Shown here piece by piece: positions 1 through 7,666 of a DNA stretch of 33,403 nt; positions within the stretch are counted from its first letter, which is position 1; every line of letters begins with the position of its first letter. The DNA comes from a virus. The position numbers and the translations under genes were made by a program. Under the pieces are notes generated by a model. The model ran no database searches. It was not told the DNA's origin and saw nothing but the letters and a program-made list of their open reading frames with translations. Location: positions 1 through 33,403 of IMG/VR virus record IMGVR_UViG_3300012920_000133. The stretch is one strand, 5' to 3'.

Positions 1-173
1 CTAAATGATCTAATCGATGCAGAATCTGCTTTTTGTACTTCAAATTGAGCTTCGGCAAGTGCTTGTTGAGCAGCAAATCTATTTGCTTGTAATTGCAATT
101 GAGCCATATTGGAAGCTCTATCTTGAGCTGAACCCATTTCTCTTAAAAATACTTCACCGAAACTAATAGCCAT
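1..173 (-). CDS. Ala/Gln-rich probable internal virion protein (3' end outside window)
   Basis: The reading frame starts with ATG at 173 and stays open to base 1, so about 57 N-terminal residues are visible. The peptide begins MAISFGEVFLREMGSAQ and continues as an Ala-, Gln- and Glu-rich segment that should be a long amphipathic helix. The start is firm: the upstream gene's TAA shares its last A with this ATG (TAATG), a translational-coupling arrangement. Position at the downstream end of the late operon and the composition suggest an internal or ejection-type virion protein, but this is inferred from context. No domain can be named from this fragment. Confidence 0.7.
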   Translation of the reverse strand, partial: MAISFGEVFLREMGSAQDRASNMAQLQLQANRFAAQQALAEAQFEVQKADSASIRSF

Positions 174-865
174 TATGAGTTACCTAATCTTTGATTATAC
201 ATATCTTGATACTCTTTAAACATGTTAAACAAATTTTGATTTTGTCTTCCTTGTATTTCAGCTCCATAACGCTGACCAAGCAAACCTGCTCCAAGATTAG
301 CTATATTGCTAAATATATCTACGTCTGTTTGTCTTCTAAATGTTCTGTCTTGTTGCATTGCTCCAAATTGTTGACCATAAATATTAGCAAGTAATCCTTG
401 ATTAGCTCGTTGACTTTGACCGTATGCTCTTAAAGCTGCATCCATAGCTCTAGTTTGACCACTCATTGCTTGTGCACTAGCGGCAGATTGACTACCTCCT
501 GTAGCCCGTGCTAATCTAGATAAATCAGTAAAAGAAGGAGCTGCTTCTCTAGCTATTTCTCTGAACTCTTCTATATCAGGTTCTTGTAACTGAGAAACTA
601 ATTGTTGCATACCAGATGGCATAGCAGATGTTTCTGCTCTTGACGCCCTTCTAGTTCCTATAAGACCACCTAATAAACCTATTCCTGCGCCAACCAAGGG
701 GTTGGCTAAAAAAGCACCTACTTTTCCTAAACCACCTAAAGCACCTATTGCTCCACCAACTTTAGCTAAAGATCCTCCGACCTTGCCTATGTTTCCTGTG
801 TTAGGATTACTTGCTGCTTGATATCCTTGACCATATTGATTAGAATGGGGGTAACCGTTATGCAT
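173..865 (-). CDS. Glycine-rich putative internal virion / DNA-ejection protein
   Basis: 230 residues. The N-terminal 25 residues are polar (Gly, Asn, Gln, Tyr). Residues about 27-75 are a Gly/Ala/Leu/Val-rich hydrophobic tract with repeated KVGG and LGG steps that could insert in or cross a membrane. The rest is Ala/Gln-rich and probably helical. Short hydrophobic Gly-rich tracts beside long helical regions are common in podovirus internal or pilot proteins, so an ejection role is plausible, but no family is recognised. It is coupled to the next gene by TAATG. The 50 bases upstream contain TATATTTG on the minus strand, resembling a Bacteroidota -7 element, so the gene may have its own promoter. 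Confidence 0.7.
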   Translation of the reverse strand: MHNGYPHSNQYGQGYQAASNPNTGNIGKVGGSLAKVGGAIGALGGLGKVGAFLANPLVGAGIGLLGGLIGTRRASRAETSAMPSGMQQLVSQLQEPDIEEFREIAREAAPSFTDLSRLARATGGSQSAASAQAMSGQTRAMDAALRAYGQSQRANQGLLANIYGQQFGAMQQDRTFRRQTDVDIFSNIANLGAGLLGQRYGAEIQGRQNQNLFNMFKEYQDMYNQRLGNS

Positions 866-915
866 AATGTTTTTCTTTAGTTATAATCAAATATAATATA
901 AGTAGCAAATAAATA

Positions 916-1179
916 CTACTTTCTTCTTGCTTTGACTTTTTTCCACAAATCAGCATCAGCTTTTCTAGCACCACCAGAACCACTAGCAAAGGATTTTGCC
1001 CTTGCTAAACCCCAAGATGTAGGTGTTTGCCCTGGTCTAGAACCAGATGAAAAGTAAGCTCCTTTTCCTCTTTTAACAACCTGTCTTAATATGCTAACAG
1101 GGACATTGTATTGTTTAGAGTAGTTTTTTAAAGTAGTTTCTGCACTACTTTTTCTTTTTGGTGTACTTTTTTTTGCCAC
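916..1179 (-). CDS. Small basic protein with SSGSRPGQTPxSWGxAR motif (DUF5824-like)
   Basis: 87 residues, very basic at both ends. The central part (residues about 36-80) has GKGAYFSSGSRPGQTPTSWG followed by an ARAKSF segment and ends in DADLWKK. This motif recurs in many phage proteins of unknown function; from memory it corresponds to the DUF5824 type, which I cannot verify here. It is one of a run of tiny basic genes between the ConA-like gene and the internal virion genes. Its first 35 bases overlap the end of the upstream 70-codon gene in another frame. Function unknown; a virion-associated or DNA-binding role is only suggested by charge and location. Confidence 0.75.
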   Translation of the reverse strand: MAKKSTPKRKSSAETTLKNYSKQYNVPVSILRQVVKRGKGAYFSSGSRPGQTPTSWGLARAKSFASGSGGARKADADLWKKVKARRK

Positions 1180-1357
1180 TTTTACTCCTTTGTTTTGAAA
1201 TCTTATCCATCATAGCTTTAGTTAATTTGCCTTTTCTATAAAGACTAGCTGTCTTTTTTATTTCTTCTTCTCTAGACTTTTTATTCTTAGCACCAGCGAC
1301 ATACTTTTTAGGTACACCGCCTTTAGTTTTAGGAACTTTAGCAAATTTTCTAGCCAT
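1145..1357 (-). CDS. Small Lys-rich protein with VPKKYVAG motif
   Basis: 70 residues, about one third Lys or Arg. The middle reads VPKKYVAGAKNKKSREEEI followed by KKTASLYRKGK, a pattern I associate with small proteins of aquatic phages and large DNA viruses; the family number is not certain. The tail is a nearly pure Lys/Ser/Gly stretch. It starts at base 1357, the last base of the upstream 40-codon gene's stop codon, and its 3' end overlaps the next gene by 35 bases, so it sits inside a tightly packed leftward operon. Function unknown. Confidence 0.65.
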   Translation of the reverse strand: MARKFAKVPKTKGGVPKKYVAGAKNKKSREEEIKKTASLYRKGKLTKAMMDKISKQRSKSGKKKYTKKKK

Positions 1358-1479
1358 TAGGACTTCTTTCTTTTTTTACGCTTTTTTAATTTTTTAAAAT
1401 CAGCACCAGTAATTTTATTTCTAGGGGGAGCTACGCTTGCTAATTTTTTTTGCTTTGGACTATACTTTTTATAAGGCAT
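1357..1479 (-). CDS. 40-residue basic protein (MPYKKYSPKQKK type)
   Basis: The frame is open further upstream to 1560, but the added N-terminus is hydrophobic and overlaps the upstream gene. The internal ATG at 1479 gives MPYKKYSPKQKKLASVAPPR, a recognisable start for a class of tiny phage proteins, and avoids any overlap with the upstream gene, which stops at 1484. The product then has NKITGADFKKL and a Lys/Arg-only tail. Its stop codon abuts the start of the next small gene. Function unknown; strong positive charge suggests nucleic acid or virion binding. Confidence 0.7.
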   Translation of the reverse strand: MPYKKYSPKQKKLASVAPPRNKITGADFKKLKKRKKRKKS

Positions 1480-1483
1480 AATA

Positions 1484-1771
1484 TTACCATTTAGTTTTAT
1501 GTGACCAATAACGAGCTGATAACTTACTAGGACTAGAATCTTGTGCATTATGTCTTGCATAATAACTCTTACGTCTAGCTTTATCCTTTTTAGATTTAGG
1601 GTTTTTACCTGCCCCAGTTACCCCTTGTTGACCAAAACGTATAGTCTTTATTTTATCACCTACTTTTGCTACAACTACGTGTGATTTAGTTGGGTGACTT
1701 GGTGTTCTTTTAGGTTTGTTATAACCAGAAACACCTGCCCTTGCTAAACGTGGGTCTTTTTTACTAGCCAT
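1484..1771 (-). CDS. Small basic protein, GYNKPKRTP...ARYWSHKTKW family (DUF6321-like)
   Basis: 95 residues. Recognisable blocks in order: GVSGYNKPKRTPSHPTKSHV (about 13-32), KIKTIRFGQQGV (about 40-51), KARRKSYYARHNAQ (about 64-77) and SARYWSHKTKW at the C-terminus. From memory this block order is that of the DUF6321-type proteins of aquatic phages and large viruses; this needs a profile search. The ATG at 1771 is two bases from the stop of the 40-codon gene upstream. Function is unknown for the whole family as far as I know. Confidence 0.8.
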   Translation of the reverse strand: MASKKDPRLARAGVSGYNKPKRTPSHPTKSHVVVAKVGDKIKTIRFGQQGVTGAGKNPKSKKDKARRKSYYARHNAQDSSPSKLSARYWSHKTKW

Positions 1772-1772
1772 C

Positions 1773-1895
1773 TTAGTACTTTCGCATCATTCCTTTGCTC
1801 TTTTTAGAGCCCATTCCTGTTTTCTTTTTCATTGTTTTCATTGGAGACTTTTTCTTTTTCATTCCTGACTTCATTGATTTTTTACTATACTTCAT
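1773..1895 (-). CDS. 40-residue Lys/Met/Ser-rich protein
   Basis: Found by direct reading. ATG at 1895, TAA at 1773-1775. The product starts MKYSKKSMKSGMKKKKSPMK and continues as Lys, Met, Gly and Ser only, ending MMRKY. A Shine-Dalgarno-like AGAGGT lies a few bases before the ATG (GAAGAGGTAGAAAATG), inside the end of the upstream gene, and the start overlaps that gene's stop by 11 bases. The good ribosome site and exact packing between neighbours favour a real gene. Composition is like a DNA-condensing peptide; function is unknown. Confidence 0.6.
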   Translation of the reverse strand: MKYSKKSMKSGMKKKKSPMKTMKKKTGMGSKKSKGMMRKY

Positions 1896-2046
1896 TTTCT
1901 ACCTCTTCTTTTTTTTCTGTTTCAGTATTAATAAGTGCATTTTTATATCCTTGAATACAATAAGTTACTTCATCAAGTTTTATTTTAAGAGCTCTTTGCT
2001 CTATACTTAATTCTTCTATTCTTATTTTTATATGTTCTTTATCCAT
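1885..2046 (-). CDS. 53-residue charged helical protein
   Basis: Found by direct reading. ATG at 2046, TAG at 1885-1887. Starts MDKEHIKIRIEELSIEQRAL and continues with alternating Lys/Glu and Ile/Leu in heptad-like spacing, so probably a short coiled coil, with an acidic C-terminus. It fits exactly between the ConA-like gene (ending 2056) and the 40-codon gene whose start overlaps its stop. The ribosome site is weak. Function unknown. Confidence 0.55.
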   Translation of the reverse strand: MDKEHIKIRIEELSIEQRALKIKLDEVTYCIQGYKNALINTETEKKEEVENEV

Positions 2047-2055
2047 TGTCTTTTA

Positions 2056-2973
2056 TTATAGTTTGTCAAAATCACGAGAGTAATAACTCATTATGTTTTT
2101 TTCTACAATCTTTTGAGTTTTATCTAGGTTGTTTCCACGATAAATAAGTATTTCAGATATTTTTCCTTTATATGGTTCGCTTCCTGTTGCAGAGCCTGCA
2201 CCAATAACGGTATCTCCAGTTCTTGCTTGATAGCTAAGAAGTCTACCATTATCTGACCCAGCTAAAACACCATTTAAATATATTTCATATTGATTATTTG
2301 CTATTGTAGTTGCGTCAGCTTTTATTCTTGCACTTATTACTGTAAGTTTAGTGTTTGGAACAGCCACTCTTAATCTATCTGGAGTAGTACTTGTAGTGTC
2401 ATTTATAAACGTGTAAGTACCTGAACTAAAATTATCTTGCAATAAACCCCTACCTGCTGATGTAAAGTTTTCAAATATAAATCCATCAGAGCTAGGATCT
2501 ACAGCCTGAGGCTTTACTACTGTTATAATTAATAAATCTTGACTTGGAGTATAATCTCCTCCAACTAAAAATCCATTAGTAACAAACCCAAAACCTCCGA
2601 AGTCTATACTTGGAATAGAGTCTGGTTGATTATCAGTAGTCACCTTGTCAGCAAATACTCCACCACCAGCTTCTATAGCTATTTGTGGTTGAGAAGAATG
2701 ATTTGTTTGTTGATAGAACTCTGTTTCATCAAACTGATTATACCATCTTGTAACAAATCCATCATAATCTCCACCAACAAAAGAATATAAACTACCATCT
2801 GTAATATCAGAAGGCCTGAAATCAGCAGTTTTATTTAAGTCTGTACTTCTTACCTGTACACACAAAGCGTTATTGCCTGTTAAATCTCTTAAAGAAAAAC
2901 CAAAGTCAGGTCTTTCTTTATTTAAAATGTTTTTAACAGTATGATGCCGAAGTCCTAGTAAGGGCTTTTTCAT
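2056..2973 (-). CDS. ConA/LamG-like jelly-roll virion protein, possible receptor binder
   Basis: 305 residues. Residues 26-33 (FSLRDLTG), 72-80 (GFVTRWYNQ), 95-98 (QPQI) and 121-127 (PSIDFGG) reproduce the N-terminal pattern seen before concanavalin-like beta-sandwich domains in arabinofuranosidase-B-like and many phage surface proteins. The remainder is beta-rich and ends with GKISEILIYRG (about 270-280) followed by a helix, the usual LamG-type closing strand. These domains bind glycans. Its place just downstream of the long fibre gene suggests a fibre tip, capsid decoration or host-recognition role. That role is inferred; the fold assignment is fairly secure. Confidence 0.75.
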   Translation of the reverse strand: MKKPLLGLRHHTVKNILNKERPDFGFSLRDLTGNNALCVQVRSTDLNKTADFRPSDITDGSLYSFVGGDYDGFVTRWYNQFDETEFYQQTNHSSQPQIAIEAGGGVFADKVTTDNQPDSIPSIDFGGFGFVTNGFLVGGDYTPSQDLLIITVVKPQAVDPSSDGFIFENFTSAGRGLLQDNFSSGTYTFINDTTSTTPDRLRVAVPNTKLTVISARIKADATTIANNQYEIYLNGVLAGSDNGRLLSYQARTGDTVIGAGSATGSEPYKGKISEILIYRGNNLDKTQKIVEKNIMSYYSRDFDKL

Positions 2974-2975
2974 AT

Positions 2976-3308
2976 TTAACCTAATATATCAGTCACTATA
3001 AATTTTGCTGTTCTTTGAGCTGCTTCATTGCCAGCTCCTTTTAAGCGAATTTCAGTTACATCTTTGAATACATCAACTGGAAGAGAATGCTTTCCATCTA
3101 CTACTAGTACATTAAACTTAGCTCCAAATGTATCGTATATATCAAACCATGTTCCATCTACTTTGGCTTGTAAATCAAATGATGTGTTAGTGTAAGTTCC
3201 CTCTAGAACTAAAGAACATATTTCAAAATTTCTTTGCCTGTCTGCTGTTAGTACAGAATCAGAAAATGATGAACCACTTTCAATAGTTACTGTTTTAATT
3301 TTTGACAT
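2976..3308 (-). CDS. Small beta-rich putative virion protein
   Basis: 110 residues with short alternating hydrophobic and polar stretches typical of a beta-sandwich, for example FEICSLVLEGTY, FDLQAKVDG and TEIRLKGAGN. No signal peptide or membrane segment. It lies two bases upstream of the ConA-like gene and downstream of the fibre cluster, so it is probably a small structural or fibre-associated protein. I do not recognise a family. Confidence 0.65.
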   Translation of the reverse strand: MSKIKTVTIESGSSFSDSVLTADRQRNFEICSLVLEGTYTNTSFDLQAKVDGTWFDIYDTFGAKFNVLVVDGKHSLPVDVFKDVTEIRLKGAGNEAAQRTAKFIVTDILG

Positions 3309-3366
3309 AATGTTTTGTTTTTAATTTTAAATTAATTTATAAAAAAAAGCTTAATAATGAAATAAA

Positions 3367-3621
3367 CTAGTCGGACTGCTGGCTTATTTGTTCTTCTAAT
3401 TTATTCCATGCATCTATAATATCTTGAGTCCAATATGCGTTAATGGTGTCCTGCACGTGCTGTGGCAGGTCTGTAATATCTTGGTTAGGAACCCTGACCT
3501 CTCTGTGATGGCTTTCAGATATAACCGTTCCATTGTCAGTTACTCGTGTCGTTTTTCGTAAGGACACCTGTCCAAGTTCTTTTATATCTATAGACGTATA
3601 TGATTCTGTTTTTTCTAACAT
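3367..3621 (-). CDS. Small tail-fibre-adjacent protein of unknown function
   Basis: 84 residues. Starts MLEKTESYTSIDIKELGQVS and contains VRVPNQDITDLPQHVQDTI near residues 43-61, ending in a helix rich in Trp, Glu and Gln. Small proteins with this layout (a two-stranded TR-rich part, then a PxxDxxxxPxxV segment, then a helix) are often found next to phage fibre or tail genes. It lies two bases after the 1344-codon fibre gene, suggesting co-translation. Function unknown. Confidence 0.65.
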   Translation of the reverse strand: MLEKTESYTSIDIKELGQVSLRKTTRVTDNGTVISESHHREVRVPNQDITDLPQHVQDTINAYWTQDIIDAWNKLEEQISQQSD

Positions 3622-3623
3622 AA

Positions 3624-6600
3624 TTATGCTACATGATAAGTTATTTGAAATACAATAGTGTTTGCACCACTGCTAAAGTCATTTCCTTTTAAGTTACTAA
3701 AACCTAGGCTTGAGTTTTGGTAATATAAAAAAGCATTTGTTTCATTGTCTCTAATTTGCATAGTAGTTGGTTTTTCTCCAGAGAATCCACTTGCAAGTCC
3801 TATACTTCCTGCAATAGCGCCTGTTCCCGAACTAAGCGGTGTGCTTGCCGTAAATGGCAAACCGCCTAATTCAACGTTAGTGCTTGATGATCCTGGTGTT
3901 AATGATGTGGTTTGAAATCTGCCTGAACAGTGTACTATATTACCAATCTTAGTGTATTTACCATAGTTATTAGAGTGAGCCACAATGTTGCTTGCACCTG
4001 CGTGAATGGTTGGTGTAAATGTTCCTTCTTCGTAATCATCAAGAGTGTTGGCGGCTGCTGTATCAGTTCCAAATAGAATACCACTACTTGCTCTTATTTC
4101 ACCGCTTACATCTAGTTTTTTAGAAGGACTATTTGTGCCAACACCCACATTGCCCATAAAATTAACATTTAAAGGTGTAGCACCACCACCATATCCACCT
4201 AACCCTAAATATCCTACACCATCTGCTATTATATGGAAATAATCTCCACCTGTAAAATCACCATTAGAACCATCTAAAAATATTGCAGCTCCATTACTAT
4301 ACTCTTGTAGGCTAACAGCACTGTTACCATCAGTAACTTCTAAACTACCTGTAAGCGTACCACCTGTTAATGGTAAGTAACTTGTATTATCAAAGGCATT
4401 AGAACCAAGTGTTCTGCGTTTTAAAACACCGTTACCATCTTGAAACAAAGCGTTAAGATTCTCAGCACTTGTAGTGCCCTGAGCCAATAAGGTTACAACA
4501 CCTTCGTGACTTATTTTTAATATATCCTCGCCTGAAGGAACTGTGCCATTATCATCAAGATTACGAACAAAGAAATCACCACCACTGACTAGTATTTCTT
4601 TATTTTCGTTTGTTGTATCTGTTTCTATTAATTGATACTTAGGTTGAGTATTAGACTGTGCTACTACTGCTTGTACTGTTAATGTACCAGTAAGAGTGCC
4701 GCCTCCTAAAGGCAAATATCTACCATCTAGATCGACAGTAACTGTATTACTATCATTTCTAGTAAGAGTAAGAACACCATTATTACTAGTGTTAAATGAA
4801 GCTGATGTTACAAAAGTATTACTACCTGTAGTTGTAACAAATCCAGCATCATTATTAAACTGTGATAGTTTAATTTCACTTATAGCTTTTCTACGAGTTT
4901 GGTTGCCTGTTTCGCTAGCATCTCTAATAATAAGCTCATCATCTCCGCCCACAACATCAGCAGTCATGTCCGTTAAATTTAAAATACTTATCTGAAGATT
5001 AGCTGCACCTGTAGAAGCTCCACCAGACAAGCCTGAACCAGTAGCAGTATTTACTGCGGTAATGTCACCACCTGCTAGTGTTGATTCAATAGTAAGAGTC
5101 TGCGTACTTGAAGAATATGTTGTTGTTATGCCTGTTCCTGCAGCTACAGTAAGAGTAGCTCCAGAGTCTATGTCTCCAGAGTTTGATCCGTCACTTATAG
5201 TCCAATGATCATAATTATCTTTATTACTAAGAAGAGAATTTACTTCTGTTTCTGTATAATATAAATCGTTATGGTTATGACTAGGTAATGATGTTAAAAA
5301 ACTACTTAAATCAGGTGGAGTATATGTAAATGCGCCATTAGTGTTGTTATAGGCTAACCCACCACTACCAGAGGCAGGTGCATTACCACCGACACTTAAA
5401 TCACTTAATGTTATAAAAGATGATACTGCAGCAGGTCTAAAAGTAAATGTAGTACCGCTTAATTGTAGGGAGCCCCCACCATTGGCACTTTGTTGCACGA
5501 GACTTAAATCACTTGCCTCTATAAAACTAGAACTAAAAGTAATTTGACTTTCTGCAATAGCGAGTGCTGACTGATGTTGAGTTACATCTGACTCAGTTAC
5601 CGTGTAATCATCTATAAATCCTGAAGTATTATTATCTAATAGACTTAAATCTATATCGCCTACACTTATTTTTTTTGTTGCTGATGCTTGACCTATAATA
5701 AATACATCTGATCCTGAAAGTGTATTTTCTAAGGTTAATGACGTAGCACTAAGTGATAAGTTAACACTACCACTTGTCGCACCCCCAGATAATCCAGATG
5801 TACTAGATGTATTTACTTCTGTTATAAAGCCCGTAGGTATAGCGGCTGGAGTAAATATAAACTCACCATTAGTAAAAGCTAATGCGCCGCCACCACTTGC
5901 CTGAGCTGGGTTTCCTATAACAATGTGTTGTGTAACATCTGATGAAGAAACTGACGTAAGATAAGTACTAGTATCTACTGAATAAACACCGTTCCCAGTT
6001 CTTTTTAAAAATCCATTAGTACTAAAGTCTGCATCTTTTAAGAAAGTAGAATCATCATTAAGAGCGCTAATAGGAACACTACCTAGTGTAATTTTTTTAG
6101 TAGTGCTACCCTCAAGTATTGCAATAGAATCTAATGAATCAGTTGTTGTTGCAGCAGTAAGATTACCTAGGGCTAAATTAAGTGTTACATTACCACTAGA
6201 TTCATTACTGCTTAGACCTGAAGTACTATTAGTAGTTATAGTGTCTATAGCTCCAGACGGAAGAGAACTATTTATTGTTACACTGGTTCCAGTTTTATTT
6301 AGCGTTACATTAGTTCCAGCAACAAGAGTTACTGCATCATTAGATGATATATCGGAACTATCAGTTCCAACAGTTAAAGTCCAATGATCGTAATTATCAA
6401 AGTTTAATGATGGTAAATTATTTAAGTTATTATAGTTTAAATAATGAGACCCATCTTGCCCGTCTAATTTATCAGCATCTATATCTGTTAAATCTATCAC
6501 TGGGTCTGTTTGACCCGAAATAGTTAGTGTTAAATCTTTTGTAGAAGCGTCATAACTACCAGCGCTAACAAAACTATTAGTATCTGTATTAGTATCTGTA

Positions 6601-7658
6601 GAACTAATAGTCATTGTATTGTTAGAAGCACTATAAGTAACATTGGTAGCTCCAGAACCAGCAAATTTAAGTGTAGATCCTGACGTTATTGCTTCTGTAT
6701 TAGGAGTAGGGGCTACGCTGTCAGATATGGTCCAGGACTGATAGTTATCTTTACCTGACAAAAACCCATCTACTTCTGATTCCGTGTAGTATAAATTATC
6801 ATGATTATGAGTAGGAAGAGAAGTAAGATAACGACCATCTAAATTAACAGTAACGTTGCTAGAGCCTTGTACATTTAAAGTTAGTACACCTGTTCCTGTA
6901 GCCCAGTTAGCTCCATTTAAAAAATAATTAGTATCTGTAAAAGACGCTGTTGCAGAAGCTACAGCTGTAACGTGACCATTAGTATCAAAGGTAAGGTCTT
7001 GTATAAAAGAATTACCACTATTGTTCTGGTTAGCAGCATTGCCACCTATAGTAGGATGAGCAGTAAGATACGTTTGCAGATCAGATATTTGACTTTCTGT
7101 TATACTTAAAGCCGCTTGGTGAGCTGTTACATCTGATTCTGTTACTGTGTAGTCGTCTATAAAAGGCAAATTATCTAACAAAATCTTTTTTGTAGTACTA
7201 CCATCTAAAATAGCAATAGAATCCTGTAAATCAGATGTAGTGGCTGTAGCAAGATTATTTATATCTAAAGATAAATCTACATCTCCTGATGTATCACCAC
7301 CACTAAGACCAGAGTTTGTTTGTGTATTTACAGAAGTAATATCACCAGAGCCAGAACCAGAAGCTGATATTTCAAGAGAAGAGCCAGTAAGAGAAAGATT
7401 TATTCCTGTGCCTGCAGTAACTGTTAAAACATCATTACTGCTAATATCTTGACTATTTACACCAACTGTTAGAGTCCAGTAATCATAGTCATTTGATTGA
7501 GAAGAATTATTTATTACCCTGACACTTTGAGGTACTGAAGCTAAAGGATTGACAGATAATTTATTTAATTCATCATATATATCTGTAATTACTCTAGATA
7601 ATTCAGAGTCGGAAACCTTAGGGGCCCGTAACTTTTTTTTGTTTTTACTAGTCGCCAT
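3624..7658 (-). CDS. Long modular tail fibre protein
   Basis: 1344 residues, rich in Ser, Thr, Gly, Asn and Asp and low in Cys and Met, as usual for phage fibres. After a basic N-terminus (KNKKKLRAPK), likely to anchor to the virion, it holds diverged repeats: four W-T-[LI]-[TS] modules (coding around 7475, 6740, 6385 and 5210), four SGLSGG/SGLSS modules (around 7305, 6210, 5785 and 5020) and two copies of IDDYTVTESDVT (around 7125 and 5600). The C-terminal part has VGTNSPSKKLDVSGEI (about 4090-4165), LDDYEEGTFTPTI and GKYTKIGNIV, then GLPFTAS. This is a common fibre-tip pattern, placing host recognition at the C-terminus. The trimeric fibre role is inferred from composition and repeats. Confidence 0.85.
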   Translation of the reverse strand: MATSKNKKKLRAPKVSDSELSRVITDIYDELNKLSVNPLASVPQSVRVINNSSQSNDYDYWTLTVGVNSQDISSNDVLTVTAGTGINLSLTGSSLEISASGSGSGDITSVNTQTNSGLSGGDTSGDVDLSLDINNLATATTSDLQDSIAILDGSTTKKILLDNLPFIDDYTVTESDVTAHQAALSITESQISDLQTYLTAHPTIGGNAANQNNSGNSFIQDLTFDTNGHVTAVASATASFTDTNYFLNGANWATGTGVLTLNVQGSSNVTVNLDGRYLTSLPTHNHDNLYYTESEVDGFLSGKDNYQSWTISDSVAPTPNTEAITSGSTLKFAGSGATNVTYSASNNTMTISSTDTNTDTNSFVSAGSYDASTKDLTLTISGQTDPVIDLTDIDADKLDGQDGSHYLNYNNLNNLPSLNFDNYDHWTLTVGTDSSDISSNDAVTLVAGTNVTLNKTGTSVTINSSLPSGAIDTITTNSTSGLSSNESSGNVTLNLALGNLTAATTTDSLDSIAILEGSTTKKITLGSVPISALNDDSTFLKDADFSTNGFLKRTGNGVYSVDTSTYLTSVSSSDVTQHIVIGNPAQASGGGALAFTNGEFIFTPAAIPTGFITEVNTSSTSGLSGGATSGSVNLSLSATSLTLENTLSGSDVFIIGQASATKKISVGDIDLSLLDNNTSGFIDDYTVTESDVTQHQSALAIAESQITFSSSFIEASDLSLVQQSANGGGSLQLSGTTFTFRPAAVSSFITLSDLSVGGNAPASGSGGLAYNNTNGAFTYTPPDLSSFLTSLPSHNHNDLYYTETEVNSLLSNKDNYDHWTISDGSNSGDIDSGATLTVAAGTGITTTYSSSTQTLTIESTLAGGDITAVNTATGSGLSGGASTGAANLQISILNLTDMTADVVGGDDELIIRDASETGNQTRRKAISEIKLSQFNNDAGFVTTTGSNTFVTSASFNTSNNGVLTLTRNDSNTVTVDLDGRYLPLGGGTLTGTLTVQAVVAQSNTQPKYQLIETDTTNENKEILVSGGDFFVRNLDDNGTVPSGEDILKISHEGVVTLLAQGTTSAENLNALFQDGNGVLKRRTLGSNAFDNTSYLPLTGGTLTGSLEVTDGNSAVSLQEYSNGAAIFLDGSNGDFTGGDYFHIIADGVGYLGLGGYGGGATPLNVNFMGNVGVGTNSPSKKLDVSGEIRASSGILFGTDTAAANTLDDYEEGTFTPTIHAGASNIVAHSNNYGKYTKIGNIVHCSGRFQTTSLTPGSSSTNVELGGLPFTASTPLSSGTGAIAGSIGLASGFSGEKPTTMQIRDNETNAFLYYQNSSLGFSNLKGNDFSSGANTIVFQITYHVA

Positions 7659-7666
7659 TACAGTTG

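Noticed and set aside
1480-1560. N-terminal extension of the 40-residue basic protein
   Set aside because: The extension is unlike the family start, overlaps the upstream gene, and the internal ATG at 1479 gives a known type of N-terminus.
4045-7452. Several antisense open frames inside the fibre gene
   Set aside because: They arise from the Ser/Thr/Gly-rich repeat composition of the fibre read in reverse, have no ribosome sites, and their products are low-complexity.
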